A stretch of DNA of 64,000 nt from Crambe crambe (taxonomy: Eukaryota; Porifera; Demospongiae; Poecilosclerida; Crambeidae), in NCBI GenBank assembly GCA_963924555.1, contig OZ004585.1, positions 8,510,556 through 8,574,555 on the forward strand, in the 5' to 3' direction. The position numbers were made by a program, and so were the translations under genes. Positions 52,800 to 62,886 of the stretch are shown piece after piece; within the stretch, counting starts at the first letter, position 1; each line of letters opens with the position of its first letter. The notes under the pieces were generated by a model that was not told the DNA's origin, searched no databases, and worked only from the letters and a program-made list of their open reading frames with translations.

Positions 52800-54285
52800 T
52801 TAGATGCTGCACACCACACAGGTGAGCTCTTTGGCTGGAGAGTATGGAGGACAAGGGAGTCCAGAGCAGTGTGGTTCAGTATGGTAGAGCAGGACTCCAT
52901 TGAGATTTGCATAACTGCCATGCAGGCAGAGACTGCTGGGCTTGATCAACGCAGACGTATTCCGTGCAGTGATGCCCAATGTGCTCAGTCATGAGGTAGC
53001 CCCTGTACTCAGTGTTCCACCTCTCCGGACACTCGGTGGTTCCAGGGATCATCAGAGTGGTTTGGCGAAAACTTGCAAGGCAAACAGCACAGGGAACATT
53101 GTGATCATGAACATGAATTCGCAAAGGTCCCTCGTATTCGGAACCAAAAACATATGCATGGCCTTGGACTCCTGGGCGTGTCTTCAGGGTGTATTTTGGC
53201 TCTGGGGGCATGCAGAGGTAGTTTGATGCTCCTCCTCTGTGTGAGTGTCGAGTACCACCCGTGATGCCAGAGTACACGAGTTTAGTCCCGCTGGTTCTAG
53301 GACAACCTTTGTTCCCCCACCTGGTGAAGACAACACCGCTCCTACGAAACCCTACATGTCAACGATACATGGAGAGAAATTGTCAGTCACTCTAGTATCA
53401 CTCTAGCAGAACCTCCGAATGATGGACACACTTGAGACCCAGCCTTTGTAGAGAGGTTTGGTGTATATACAAAGGTAGATTGTCCGTTGTTGAGAGGTTT
53501 GCTACATGTTAGCTACAGTCTATCTTCTATCTTACTTGCTGTTTCCACAACTTCATTGGAGAGGTCTTGTTGCTCCTGGCCCACGTCTTGCTCCACGTCT
53601 TGCTGCTCTTGGATTTGTTTATCTACATTATTATTATAGTCAGCTATGGGGAAATTTGTGTGCAAGAAATTAATTAGCTAGCTACACAAACGGAGGAAGA
53701 CACTTTCATTTCTGTAAAACAGAAAAATTTCCACAAAAAGAAATATTGCTGTGGTTCTTGATGGGTACGTGTAGCTATAGGGTTACTTGGGTCACTTGTT
53801 GCTGAAGGGGGAATGAAGTAGGGGTATTATAGGTGTAGTTATTGAAATTAGGATGATAGGAATAGTAATATTGCAGCTAATTATGATGTGTATAACCTGA
53901 AAGTGGTGATCTGGATAGGAACTTACCCGACTGCTGCTCCTCCAGTGGGTAGTACTGCTCTTCCACTCCTGCGTGATAAGAATTCACAGTCATGTAACAA
54001 CCATAAGGATGTAACTCCAGCTATATGAATAGCTATATTTTAATAGCTTACTTCCACCACCACAGAGAGATGGATACTTGGAACAGATGGAACTCACAAG
54101 GACTTTATCAGCTCTATCTGAAAGTTAATAGTTGAGTATAATAGTTATCTGTCACTTTGGTGATTTTTTAAAAATGCACTAGACTATATGGCTGTTATGG
54201 TTTTTGTATAGCTAGCCACGGGCTGACCGATTTTAGCTGCAGCCAGAGCAAACAGAAGTGTGAGGCAGATGACGACTTTCAGCAT
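52800..54285 (-). pseudogene. Spongin short-chain collagen C4-like, copy D, frameshifted
   Basis: Exons are at 54228-54285, 54052-54117, 53927-53968, 53536-53622 and 52800-53351, nearly identical to copy B. In the NC1-like exon a 4-base insertion near 52920 (GCCATGCAGGCAG against GCCAGGCAG) shifts the frame in the last part of the domain. The final cysteines of the PCPPY and TCVVC segments are lost, and the protein ends about 30 residues early in unrelated residues. A separate 3-base insertion near 53115 keeps frame. Promoter and splice sites look intact, so a truncated protein is possible. Confidence 0.8.
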
Positions 54286-54424
54286 TTTCACAGCTTATAG
54301 AAGAAGACAGCTGTATAGCTAATATTAATGGCAGAAAAGTGGCAGAGCCGAGAAGTTATTAATAGTCGTTGTAGTTATTTGCTTACTTGCAGTGTGTGTG
54401 ACTGATTGGAAGGCTCAGCTCGTC

Positions 54425-54432
54425 CTTTTATA
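54425..54432 (-). promoter_or_regulatory. TATA box of copy D
   Basis: TATAAAAG on the minus strand, 140 bp before the start codon, as in copy B. A hAT-like element is inserted only 8 bp upstream of its duplicated target, so the distal promoter has been displaced by 1.7 kb. Confidence 0.7.
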
Positions 54433-54778
54433 CCACCCAGCTGCAATTAGGCCTGAGCTAATTATTCAGGAATAATTTGGTAGCTTCTTTCAGAAATTGA
54501 ATAATAGGCTCTGAGACATCTTTGATGCTTCAGTACAATAATCGATGAGTTAAAGGGTAGGTTGAATGAAAAAAAAATTTTTTTTTAAATATCACCAAAA
54601 CCCTTTCAAGGTAGTCTATAAACTAAATATATTATAATTTTAATTCACACTATAGCATAACACCCACAAAAAATCATTCTTTTCAGCTAGAAATCGACAT
54701 TGACATTTACTTCCTGTTGTGGGCGGGGCTTAACGATGACGCAGATGTAGGGATTCGTTTGGCCATATGCTATAAATT

Positions 54779-55225
54779 ATGGCAACAGATGGTAGTCTAG
54801 GTGACCATAGTTCTGGAGAAAGCACTTTAGACTCAAGCTCTTCACTAGGAAGTAGTTCAGGTGACAGCTCCCTAGCACTTTCATATGAATCTTCTGAGTT
54901 TGAAGGTGCTGATGAGCCAGAAGGAGTGCATCCATTTCTCTATGAGCCTGTTACCAGTAGTGATAGGAGTGATTCAAGTGATGGTGACTCACCTAGACTT
55001 CTCAATACAGATTGGTAAGTAAACAACAGTTCAAGTGTATTGAATAGTTAGATTTTTTTTTTGTTTCTCAATGTTGAAGGTGCACTTGTGGTCACTGTAT
55101 GATAATACCTACAGCTATAGAATGTCTCTGCTGTAGTGAAATTACAAAAATGATGAATAAAAGATCAACAGAAGAAGTAGGGTGTATTACTCTTCACCCG
55201 GGGTTTCAAAGTGTTTGCTTGAATA
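54779..55225 (+). pseudogene. P2X7-C-terminal-like fragment, left arm
   Basis: Exon 1 (54779-55014) begins MATDGSLGDHSSGESTLDSS, is Ser/Asp-rich, and reaches HPFLYEPVTSS and SPRLLNTDW. A 65-bp intron (GTAAGT...GAAG) follows. Exon 2 starts at 55080 with CTCGHCMIIPTAIECLCCSE and continues to ACIT-like GCITLHPGFQSVCLN, where the arm ends. The Cys pattern resembles the zinc-binding C-terminal (ballast) region of P2X7-like proteins, widespread in invertebrates. The rest of the domain is missing. Confidence 0.7.
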
Positions 55226-55289
55226 GCTCCTTCAATAGCATTTTCACCATACTGCTGTCTATAGCTATATGCGGTTTGGAGAACCCATG

Positions 55290-55739
55290 TATTCAAGCAA
55301 ACACTTTGAAACCCCGGGTGAAGAGTAATACACCCTACTTAGTAATACACCCTACTTCTTCTGTTGATCTTTTATTCATCATTTCTGTAATTTCACTACA
55401 GCAGAGACATTCTATAGCTGTAGGCATTATCAAGTGCACCTTCAACATTGAGAAACAAAAAAAAATCAATACACTTGAACTGTTGTTTACTTACCAATCT
55501 GTATTGAGAAGTCTAGGTGAGTCACCATCACTTGAATCACTCCCTTCATCATCATCACTACTGGTAACAGGCTCATAGAGAAATGGATGCATTCCTTCTG
55601 GCTCATCAGCACCTTCAAACTCAGAAGATGCATATGAAAGTGCTAGAGAGCTGTCACCTGAACTACTTCCTAGTGAAGAGCTTGAGTCTAAAGTGCTTTC
55701 TCCAGAACTATGGTCACCTAGACTACCATCTGTTGCCAT
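55290..55739 (-). pseudogene. P2X7-C-terminal-like fragment, right arm
   Basis: Mirror copy of the left-arm fragment. Exon 1 reads from 55739 down with the same start and has SSDDDEGSDSSDGD where the left arm has SSDRSDSSDGD. Intron and exon 2 are present, but exon 2 is disturbed by a 17-bp duplication near 55325-55360. Each arm has its own start codon and ~38 bp of shared upstream sequence including TATAAATTATGGCAAC. Confidence 0.7.
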
Positions 55740-56192
55740 AATTTATAGCATATGGCCAAACGAATCCCTACATCTGCGTCATCGTTAAGCCCCGCCCACA
55801 ACAGGAAGTAAATGTCAATGTCGATTTCTAGCTGAAAAGAATGATTTTTTGTGGGTGTTATGCTATAGTGTGAATTAAAATTATAATATATTTAGTTTAT
55901 AGACTACCTTGAAAGGGTTTTGGTGATATTTAAAAAAAAATTTTTTTTCATTCAACCTACCCTTTAATGAACTGTGTAATAGTTATGACTGTCAATCCTG
56001 TCAATGTACATCCTTAATAATGATCCTTATTACTTGTCTCTAGCCACATTGGTCAGTCAGTCAGAGTGTTGTCATCACTCTGTTTTGAATAATAGGGGGC
56101 TGTCTCTTGAATAATAGGGAGCAAAATGTTGAATAAAATACTTGAATAATGGGCATCTATATATGAATAATTAGCTCAGGGCTAGCTGCAAT

Positions 56193-58133
56193 ATAATATT
56201 ATATCATGTAAGTATTTTTAATGGATCGTGGAGGTGGAGGATATTTGGTCACTCCTTCACGCAATTGGAGATGAGCTATCTATTACTAAAAGGTTAGTAG
56301 TCACTTATTCTTTATTCCATTGCATTAAATGTAATGGGCACTGATTGAATTACTCTTTAGGTTATGTTCCTATTTCGGAGTTTCACGGAAATAAAAGCTA
56401 TTAGCTAAAAGCTACAGGTATTCTTTGACCGCCTTGGGTGGTCTTATTCTCGACATTTTAGCGAAGGAAAAATTTTTGCTTGACGCAAAATCTATATCAA
56501 TTTGACAGTTGTGCCAATAATCATCAGACCTGCCTGTGGACTCACCACATCCAATCCCTTACATTTGAGTCGACTAGTTATAATCCTTTTCTTCTTCATC
56601 TGCATGGTGTGAGAAAAGAGTGAACAAGAACTTCCTCTATCAGGTCAGCACACGTGATTTTATCATTATAGTTTTGAGATATGTGGCTGTAGCTATTCTG
56701 GACCTCTTAATAATCAGCGACACTTTTCCATGTCTCACTGCAATACAGTGAGTCATGAATTATATATTTTTACCCCTGAAATAAGGAAGCCCCTTTAATT
56801 AAGATGCGTATATTATACTGTCTGTCAACCCACCACACCCTGCAGGCCAATGGGGAAGGCATGGCTGGATATCTTTAGATCTGTAGTGAAAGTTGTGACC
56901 ACAACCAGCGAACAGCCAGATGACTACTGTATGATACCATATCATGCAATGCTATACTATACAAGTAAGGGAAAAAGCATTTCGTGAAATGAAAAAAGAT
57001 GTAGGGATGACCACTGCTCAAAAAAGTATAAGGAAACAAGAAGGATGGAAATGCAAGGGTGTAGGTAAGGGGGGGGGCTTGGGGGGCTAAAGCCCCCCCA
57101 GAATTTTTGAATCGTATATCTTATTATTTAGTATTATATATGATGAACTCATTTTGCAACTGTAAAGGAATGGTCAGTTTTGTTCTTGTGTACATGTAGT
57201 GCAGGGGCTGATCCAGAGTTTTTGGAAAGAGGGGGCTGTGTGCTTGCACCATGGCCCCTGGATCAGCTCCTGATTATGTATGGTTAACTTTGAAGTACGT
57301 ATCTCAATCAAGATGTTGGATTTCAGTGCATGAACATAAGCATCATTAATTATTTCAAAACCCTGAAAACTGTAGTGGAGACTCTAGGGATGAAATGGGT
57401 CCGAGCAACACATTGTAACAACCTGATGCATATCACTGGGTCTGATGTTCAACAGTCCTTTAGGGCCGTAGACAAGTTTTGCTAGCAAGTGTTCACCTGT
57501 GAGATTGTGTAAATTATTTGTGATCACACCACATCCCGTTCCAATGTATTTCATTGATTAATTAGTGGGTGGATGAATACCACATAACTTGCAGCAATTT
57601 CATACTCCATTACTCTAATTAGTGGGTGGATGAATACCACATAACTTGCAGCAATTTCATACTCCATTACTCTAATTAGTGGGTGGATGAATACCACATA
57701 ACTTGCAGCAATTTCAATTTCACACTTCATTAATTGCAAGTTATGTGGTATTCATCCACCCACAATGAAGTTGTAATTCTATAGCCTAGCTGATTTAAGA
57801 AAGCATGGCGAACCATGGGTGCACAATGTGATTTCTAAATTTTGGCACTATTTATTGTTCACCCCTTTTTAAAAGCTCATGATTATATAATAAAGTTGTA
57901 TCACTCAGAGACTAGCATTCTCAAGTGTCCTTACCTGAGATGCTTTGAATAGCCTAATGGTGCTGCACATTCACACAGATGAAACCGATAGTTTATCCAA
58001 GTTCAGTTGCAAATTAATTTGTTGGTAGTAGAGAAGGTAGACTAAGATCATTTTTGACAAATTTGATGCTCCATATTGCACCAGACTGAATCTGAGATAC
58101 CCTAAAATCTAATTTTTTTTCTGGGCCAAGATG
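56193..58133. other. Intergenic repeats and a decayed RhoGEF 3' fragment
   Basis: From about 56640 to 56937 are decayed pieces of the RhoGEF 3' end (CTCTATCAGGTCAGCACACG from intron 14, then SVVKVVTTTSEQ from exon 16 with a deletion). A solo F6-type arm is at 56965-57055, and a decayed repeat with GGGGGGCTAAAGCCCCCC follows. A 57-bp tandem repeat lies at 57561-57735. No intact gene. Confidence 0.6.
57561..57735. repeat. 57-bp tandem repeat, three copies, with an inverted tail
   Basis: Units starting ATTAGTGGGTGGATGAATAC begin at 57561, 57618 and 57675. At about 57732-57765 the complementary sequence (TTGCAAGTTATGTGGTATTC) appears, so the array ends in a hairpin. Confidence 0.85.
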
Positions 58134-58429
58134 TATGGCAATCCGTTCAAGACAATATTATCAAAGAAATATATGGGCATATGATCCTATATTTGTATGC
58201 ATGTAGCTACATTTTATATATGCTCAAAATTTCAACATATATATGTTCCTCAAAAGACAAGAAATATATATGGGCAAAATTTCAACATACTCAACAGACA
58301 AGAAATATAATTGGCAAAATTTATATTATTACTCAAAAGAATATAACATTATGGGCAAATTTCAATATATATTCATTACTCAAAAATATATATATGTATG
58401 ATAAAATTATTTGTCAACCAGGGAGGTCA

Positions 58430-59998
58430 AAGTTCAAACTTGTCCAGTAAGCCACATGCAAGTTCTCTAATCCATAATCACTCCGCACTCGAGAAGGGAA
58501 CCCATACTGATGTCCACCACAAAGAAAACACTCTAGCACTGTTTCAGCTGAATTGTTATCTGAGCAGTTAATGTAGGTAATGAGCTGTGAGTAGCCATCA
58601 ATTCCTAACAACACAACAGACAAAGATCAGTCTTATTGACCACTATAAACTAACAACAGGCACTGTAAGAGTGTACTAAGTTGTACACCAATCCCTATTA
58701 CTAACTTAAAGGTAATGTTTATTGACAGGTACAAGTTTACTATAATATATATTATACTTTTGGATTTTTTAGCAACCTTAGCAGTGAAAATTTTCATATC
58801 TCTAGGCTCAGTCCTCTCCACTCAAGTATATAGCTATTCTTGAGCTGTAATCACATTCTTATATCAATTTGAACTTTGAACTAACTAAATAAGTACCCTC
58901 TAATAAAGTGACCTTAAGGTAATTCTACAATCCAAATCTCCATAACCTGCCGTCTCACTACCCACTACTCCCACTGTTCTATATTACATTATATACCTCC
59001 ATGTATGACCAATTTCCACCTAATCAGTTTGTGCAGCCCATCGATATGCCTTCATTAAAATATCGACCAATTATTCATAATACCTATTAATTAGATTTGC
59101 ATACCATAAACTGTTGGGCGTAGGAACAGAATATCGTCTCCGGTATGTAGTTATTCTGCGTCAGATTATTTGGCTTAAAGGATCGACTCTGTGTAGAGAA
59201 TCTGCTACCCTTCTACACTGGACAATAATTCCCCTCGCTTGAAGTCCACCTCGGATCATAGACAACCCTGAATTCACGGACTCCTGTGACAGAAAAAATG
59301 CATTAAAAATATTCCCCTTGGTTTTATAGAATCTTACCTGTACTAGTGAGCGTACAACAGTGTCTAGGTCATCGTCAGATATGTCGCTATAGTGACGCCC
59401 AGTCTGAAGTCCTAACTCAGTCCTCCTTCGGAATAAAGTTCTCTCTGATACTCCAAACATTGCAGCCATAGAAGTATAGTTGAAACCCAAGTCTAGTAGT
59501 GTTGTGATCTGCTGTTCAGATATCACTACTGAGGGCCTTCCAGGTCTACCATCTCCTACTACTGGGCAGGCAATAGTCAATGACATCCATGGATTACAAT
59601 ACAAATCCTCCAATTCCATTGTTCGATCAGAAAACAAAGTTGCAAAATGTTGCAGTATTGAAGAGAGGGCAATATAATCCTGCAGGTTTCTTGCAGCCTG
59701 CTGGGAAGAACTGTGTAACTCCTCTAAACGACCTGCAATGTAATCAATTACATTCTTATTGAGCTAGCTTTATGAGTGCCTCACCTGAAAGAACACGAAG
59801 CAGTTCTACAAACTCTTCGGCCCTGCGAGTCAATGACTCAGCCAAATTGATATCGGTAGTATCGGTACTGCTTTCAAGCTGACGTACACAGGCTGGCACT
59901 GAGGCTATACACTGGCTTAACTTAGTCTCGCGCGCTCGATTTTATTTTGGAGGGGCGGGCGCGCGAGACTAGGCTTAACTCTGGATCCATTGCAATGT
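58430..59998 (-). pseudogene. Integrase-like (rve/DDE) gene with introns, broken
   Basis: Five exons can be traced on the minus strand: 59785-59998 (MDPELS..., SLTRRAEEFVELLRVLSG), 59338-59732 (GRPGRPSVVISEQQI and the helix-turn-helix FGVSERTLFRRRTELGL), 59105-59283 (GLQARGIIVQCRRVADSLHR), 58997-59049 (HIDGLHKLIRWKLVIHG) and about 58430-58604 (GIDGYSQLITYINCSDNN, PSRVRSDYGLENLHVA). The phases agree. Two aspartates of the catalytic triad are visible (HIDG, RSDYG); the region of the glutamate is missing because the gene runs into the left inverted repeat. A TGA follows DPLSQII in exon 3, and a 49-bp miniature element interrupts exon 1. The family resembles integrase-core genes found in fish and cnidarians. 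Confidence 0.8.
59923..59971. mobile_element. 49-bp miniature element with 9-bp target duplication
   Basis: TAGTCTCGCGCG at one end and CGCGCGAGACTA at the other enclose only ~25 bp. GGCTTAACT lies directly on both sides (59914-59922 and 59972-59980). Without the insert and one target copy, the two sides form one continuous codon series of integrase exon 1, so this is a real insertion. The ends match the TAGTCTCGCGTAGCC family seen near 11188 and 14927. Confidence 0.88.
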
Positions 59999-60432
59999 CT
60001 GAAGAAAGGTAAAAGGTCGACGCAGCACAGGCGTGCCGGCCGGCGCCACCGCGCCTGCAGGCCTGGGGAAGGTAACCTTTAACCTGATTAAACTTTGACC
60101 TCACTTGAAAAATATATATGTTGAAATTAGATCATGCAATGTCGAATGCAAATTGAACTTTTGATCATATATAATCATGAAGTTACATGCACACAAATAT
60201 AGGATCATATGCCCATGGATTTTTGTCTTTTGAGTGCTATGTTGAAATTTTGCCACAATTTGAGTAATATTATTATATATGTTGAATTTTGCCCATATAT
60301 ATTTCTTGTCTTTTGAGGAACATATATATGTTGAAATTTTGAGCATATATAAAATGTAGTTACATGCACACAAATATAGGATCATATGCCCATATATTTC
60401 TTTGATAATATTGTCTTGAACGGATTGCCATA

Positions 60433-61296
60433 AAGATGATGCACTTTGCACAGTATGTGGTCACAAGCCATACCACAATAAAATAGCTAGCTCCGGCCCT
60501 GTGCACATGGAAAATTTTTGGCTCATACTTCTGTTCTTGTCTAGCTACATGTAGTCTTTCTCTGGCTCAAAGTATGTCTTTAATTTACCTTTCATTTAAA
60601 CCACAATAAATATATCTACAGCTACATTGAACCATGCAGTGAGTATACTGTGGCTAATGGTAATGGAAAAGGGGGGGGGGGGGGGGGGGGGGGCCCAGGT
60701 CCCTTAGGCCCCTACCTGGATCAGTCCCTGGTATGTACTGTTTAAATTAATAGTGATATAAATCACCTCATATCACACAAGAAGCAATCTCAGAACACCT
60801 GAGATTCAAAATTTTCCCGGGGGAGCATGCCACTGGACCCCTCTAGATAATGCAGTGCTGCATTTCACACATAATATACATTCATGCATGCATATTTAGC
60901 CCCCCCAGTTGAAAAAACTTATCTACACCCATGTCCAGTTTCCATGTACGTGTAGCTATTATCATATTTCAGAATTTCACAGAAGCAGAGGCTATTGGTA
61001 GCTATTCCTTTATTAGCTAAAGTTACAGGCCGGCATTCTTTGAATGCCCTGGGTGGTCTCATTCTCCACAGCTAGCTATAGAACCTGAAATTACCACAAC
61101 AATATAAACTTAAAATCAAAATGACATTTAATGCTTGAGCCACATGCAGTTTTGTATAGAGATAGGTAGCTACTTCTACTGCTGTTAAGCTAATCTTAAG
61201 AGCGACACTCTAGATGAGGAATATAACTCAAAGTCTGGCTAAAAACTAGTTATTCATTCAGTCATTGTCCATTTTTGCATCTTGGAATTCTCATCT
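60433..61296. other. Spacer before copy E
   Basis: It contains a decayed repeat with the poly-G run 60671-60693 followed by GGGACCTAGG-type sequence, a repeat with GGGGGAGCATGCCACTGGAC near 60820, and from 60935 the region shared with 52420-52800. No gene is seen. Confidence 0.5.
60671..60693. repeat. Poly-G run
   Basis: A 23-base run of G inside a decayed dispersed repeat, comparable to 7200-7227. Confidence 0.85.
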
Positions 61297-62756
61297 TTAG
61301 ATGCTGCACACCACACAGGTGAGCTCTTTGGCTGGAGAGTATGGAGGACAAGGGAGTCCAGAGCAGTGAGGTTCAGTATGGTAGAGCAGGACTCCATTGA
61401 GATTTGCATAACTGCCAGGCAGAGACTGCTGGGCTTGATCAACGCAGACGTATTCCGTGCGGTGATGCGTGATGTGCTCAGTCATGAGGTAGCCCCTGTA
61501 CTCAGTGTTCCACCTCTCCGGACACTCAGTGGTTCCAGGGATCATCAGAGTGGTTTGGCGAAAACTTGCAAGGCAAACAGCACAGGGAACATCGTGATCA
61601 TGAACTCCTTGCAAAGGATTCTGGTATTCGGAACCAAAAACATATGCATGGCCTTGGACTCCTGGGCGTGTCTTCAGGGTGTATTTCGGCTCTGGGGGCA
61701 TGCAGAGGTAGTTTGATGCTCCTCCTCTGTGGGTGAAGTGAGTACCACCCGTGATGCCAGAGTACACGAGTCTAGTCCCTCGGGTTCTAGGACAACCTTT
61801 GTTCCCCCACCTGGTGAAGACAACACCGCTCCTACGAAACCCTACATGTCAACGATAGACAGAGAGAAATTGTCAGTCACTCTAGTATCACTCTAGCAGA
61901 ACCTCCGAATAATGGACATACTGGGAACCCAGCCTTCATAGAGAGGTTGCTCTCTTTTGGAGGTTATTTTGTATAATACAAAGGTAGATTGTCCATTGTT
62001 GAGAGGTTTGCTACATACATACAAGTACATGTTAGCTACAATCTATCTTCTATCTTACTTGCTGTTTCCACAATTTCATTGGAGAGGTCTTGTTGCTCCT
62101 GGCCCATGTCTTGCTCCACGTCTTGCTGCTCTTGGATTTGGTTATCTATTAATTATGAAGTAACATTATAGTCAGCTAGATCTATATAGGGAAATTTTTG
62201 TGGGGTAAAATTATATGATTTTGCTAAAAAAAAATTAATTAGCTATAGCTGTACAAACGGAGGAAGAAATGATCCACACTTTCATTTCTGTAAAACTGAA
62301 AAAATTTCCACAAAAAATAAGCCATACAGCTACGCATAGCATGTGTATAACCTGAAAGTGGTGATCTGGATAGGCACTTACCTGATTGTTGCTCCTCCAG
62401 TGGGTAGTACTGCTCTTCCACTCCTGCATGATAAAAATTCACACGCGATAGTCATGTAACAACCATAAGGATGTGACAACCATAAGGATGTAACAACCAT
62501 CACTGCAGCTATATGAATAGCTAGCTTTGAGCTAAATCCTTACTTCTGCCACCACAGAGAGATGGATACTTGGCACAGATGGAACTCACTAGGACTTTGT
62601 CAGCTTTATCTGAAAATTCATAAATTTAATAGGGAGATTTTTAAACCACTAGATAATGTGACTGTTAGCTATAGTTTTTGTAGCCATGGGCTGACCTTGG
62701 ATTTTTGCTGTAGCCAGAGCAAACAGAAGTGCGAGGCAGATGACGACTTTCAGCAT
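61297..62756 (-). CDS. Spongin short-chain collagen C4-like secreted protein, copy E
   Basis: Five exons (62696-62756, 62544-62609, 62382-62423, 62059-62145, 61297-61841) join in frame to 266 residues, with the same exon phases as copy B. The signal peptide is MLKVVICLALLFALATAKI; DKADKVLVSSICAKYPSL follows, then EEQYYPLEEQQSG, an acidic Gln-rich linker and the cysteine-rich NC1-like domain (GGASNYLCMPPEP, DHDVPCAVCLA, ELTCVVCSI). Compared with B the mature domain differs at a few residues only, mostly at LMTEHITHHRTEYV and NPLQGVHDHD. No Gly-X-Y repeat is present. A TATA box stands 123 bp upstream. It is probably a functional secreted matrix-type protein. Confidence 0.82.
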
Positions 62757-62878
62757 TTTCACAGCTTACAGAATGGCAGAAATGGCAGAGCAGAGAAGTA
62801 ATAAATAGTTGTTGTAGTTGCTTGCTTGCTTGCTTGCTTCCAGTGTGTAGCTGTGATCGGAAAGCTTAGCTTGTCTTT

Positions 62879-62886
62879 CTTTTATA
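62879..62886 (-). promoter_or_regulatory. TATA box of copy E
   Basis: TATAAAAG on the minus strand, 123 bp before the start codon, followed by the shared AAGCTTTCCGATCACA region seen in copies A and the orphan exons. Confidence 0.7.

Larger units (their letters stand above)
54550..55967. mobile_element. Palindrome F7 carrying a P2X7-C-terminal-like gene fragment on both arms
   Basis: A 1418-bp inverted repeat with arms of ~690 bp around a short loop near 55230-55290. It begins TTAAAGGGTAGGTTGAATG and ends with the exact complement; TTAA at both edges could be a target duplication. Arm differences I can see include a small deletion in the left coding part (about nine bases) and a short internal duplication (AAGTAGGGTGTATTACT) in the right arm. 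No transposase is encoded. Confidence 0.85.
54448..56184. mobile_element. hAT-like non-autonomous element with 8-bp target duplication
   Basis: The ends are TAGGCCTGAGCTAATTATTC on the left and the complement of TAGCCCTGAGCTAATTATTC on the right, one mismatch in 20. The element is flanked by GCTGCAAT on both sides (54440-54447 and 56185-56192). Copy B preserves the uninterrupted site with a single GCTGCAAT at 37684-37691 followed by the same ATAATATT. Eight-bp duplications and T/CA-rich short ends suit the hAT superfamily. No transposase is present. Palindrome F7 is nested inside. Confidence 0.85.
58134..60432. mobile_element. 2.3-kb element with ~300-bp inverted ends enclosing an integrase-like gene
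   Basis: Both ends read TATGGCAATCCGTTCAAGAC inward and continue as inverted repeats for roughly 280-320 bp, made of AT-rich subunits with CAAAATTTCAACATATATAT words. AAGATG flanks both sides (58128-58133 and 60433-60438), a perfect 6-bp target duplication. Inside, the minus strand holds an intron-containing integrase-like gene that is incomplete at its 3' end. The superfamily is uncertain: a 6-bp duplication with long inverted ends is known for Mavericks, and Ginger-like elements carry related integrases, but neither fits fully. Confidence 0.8.
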
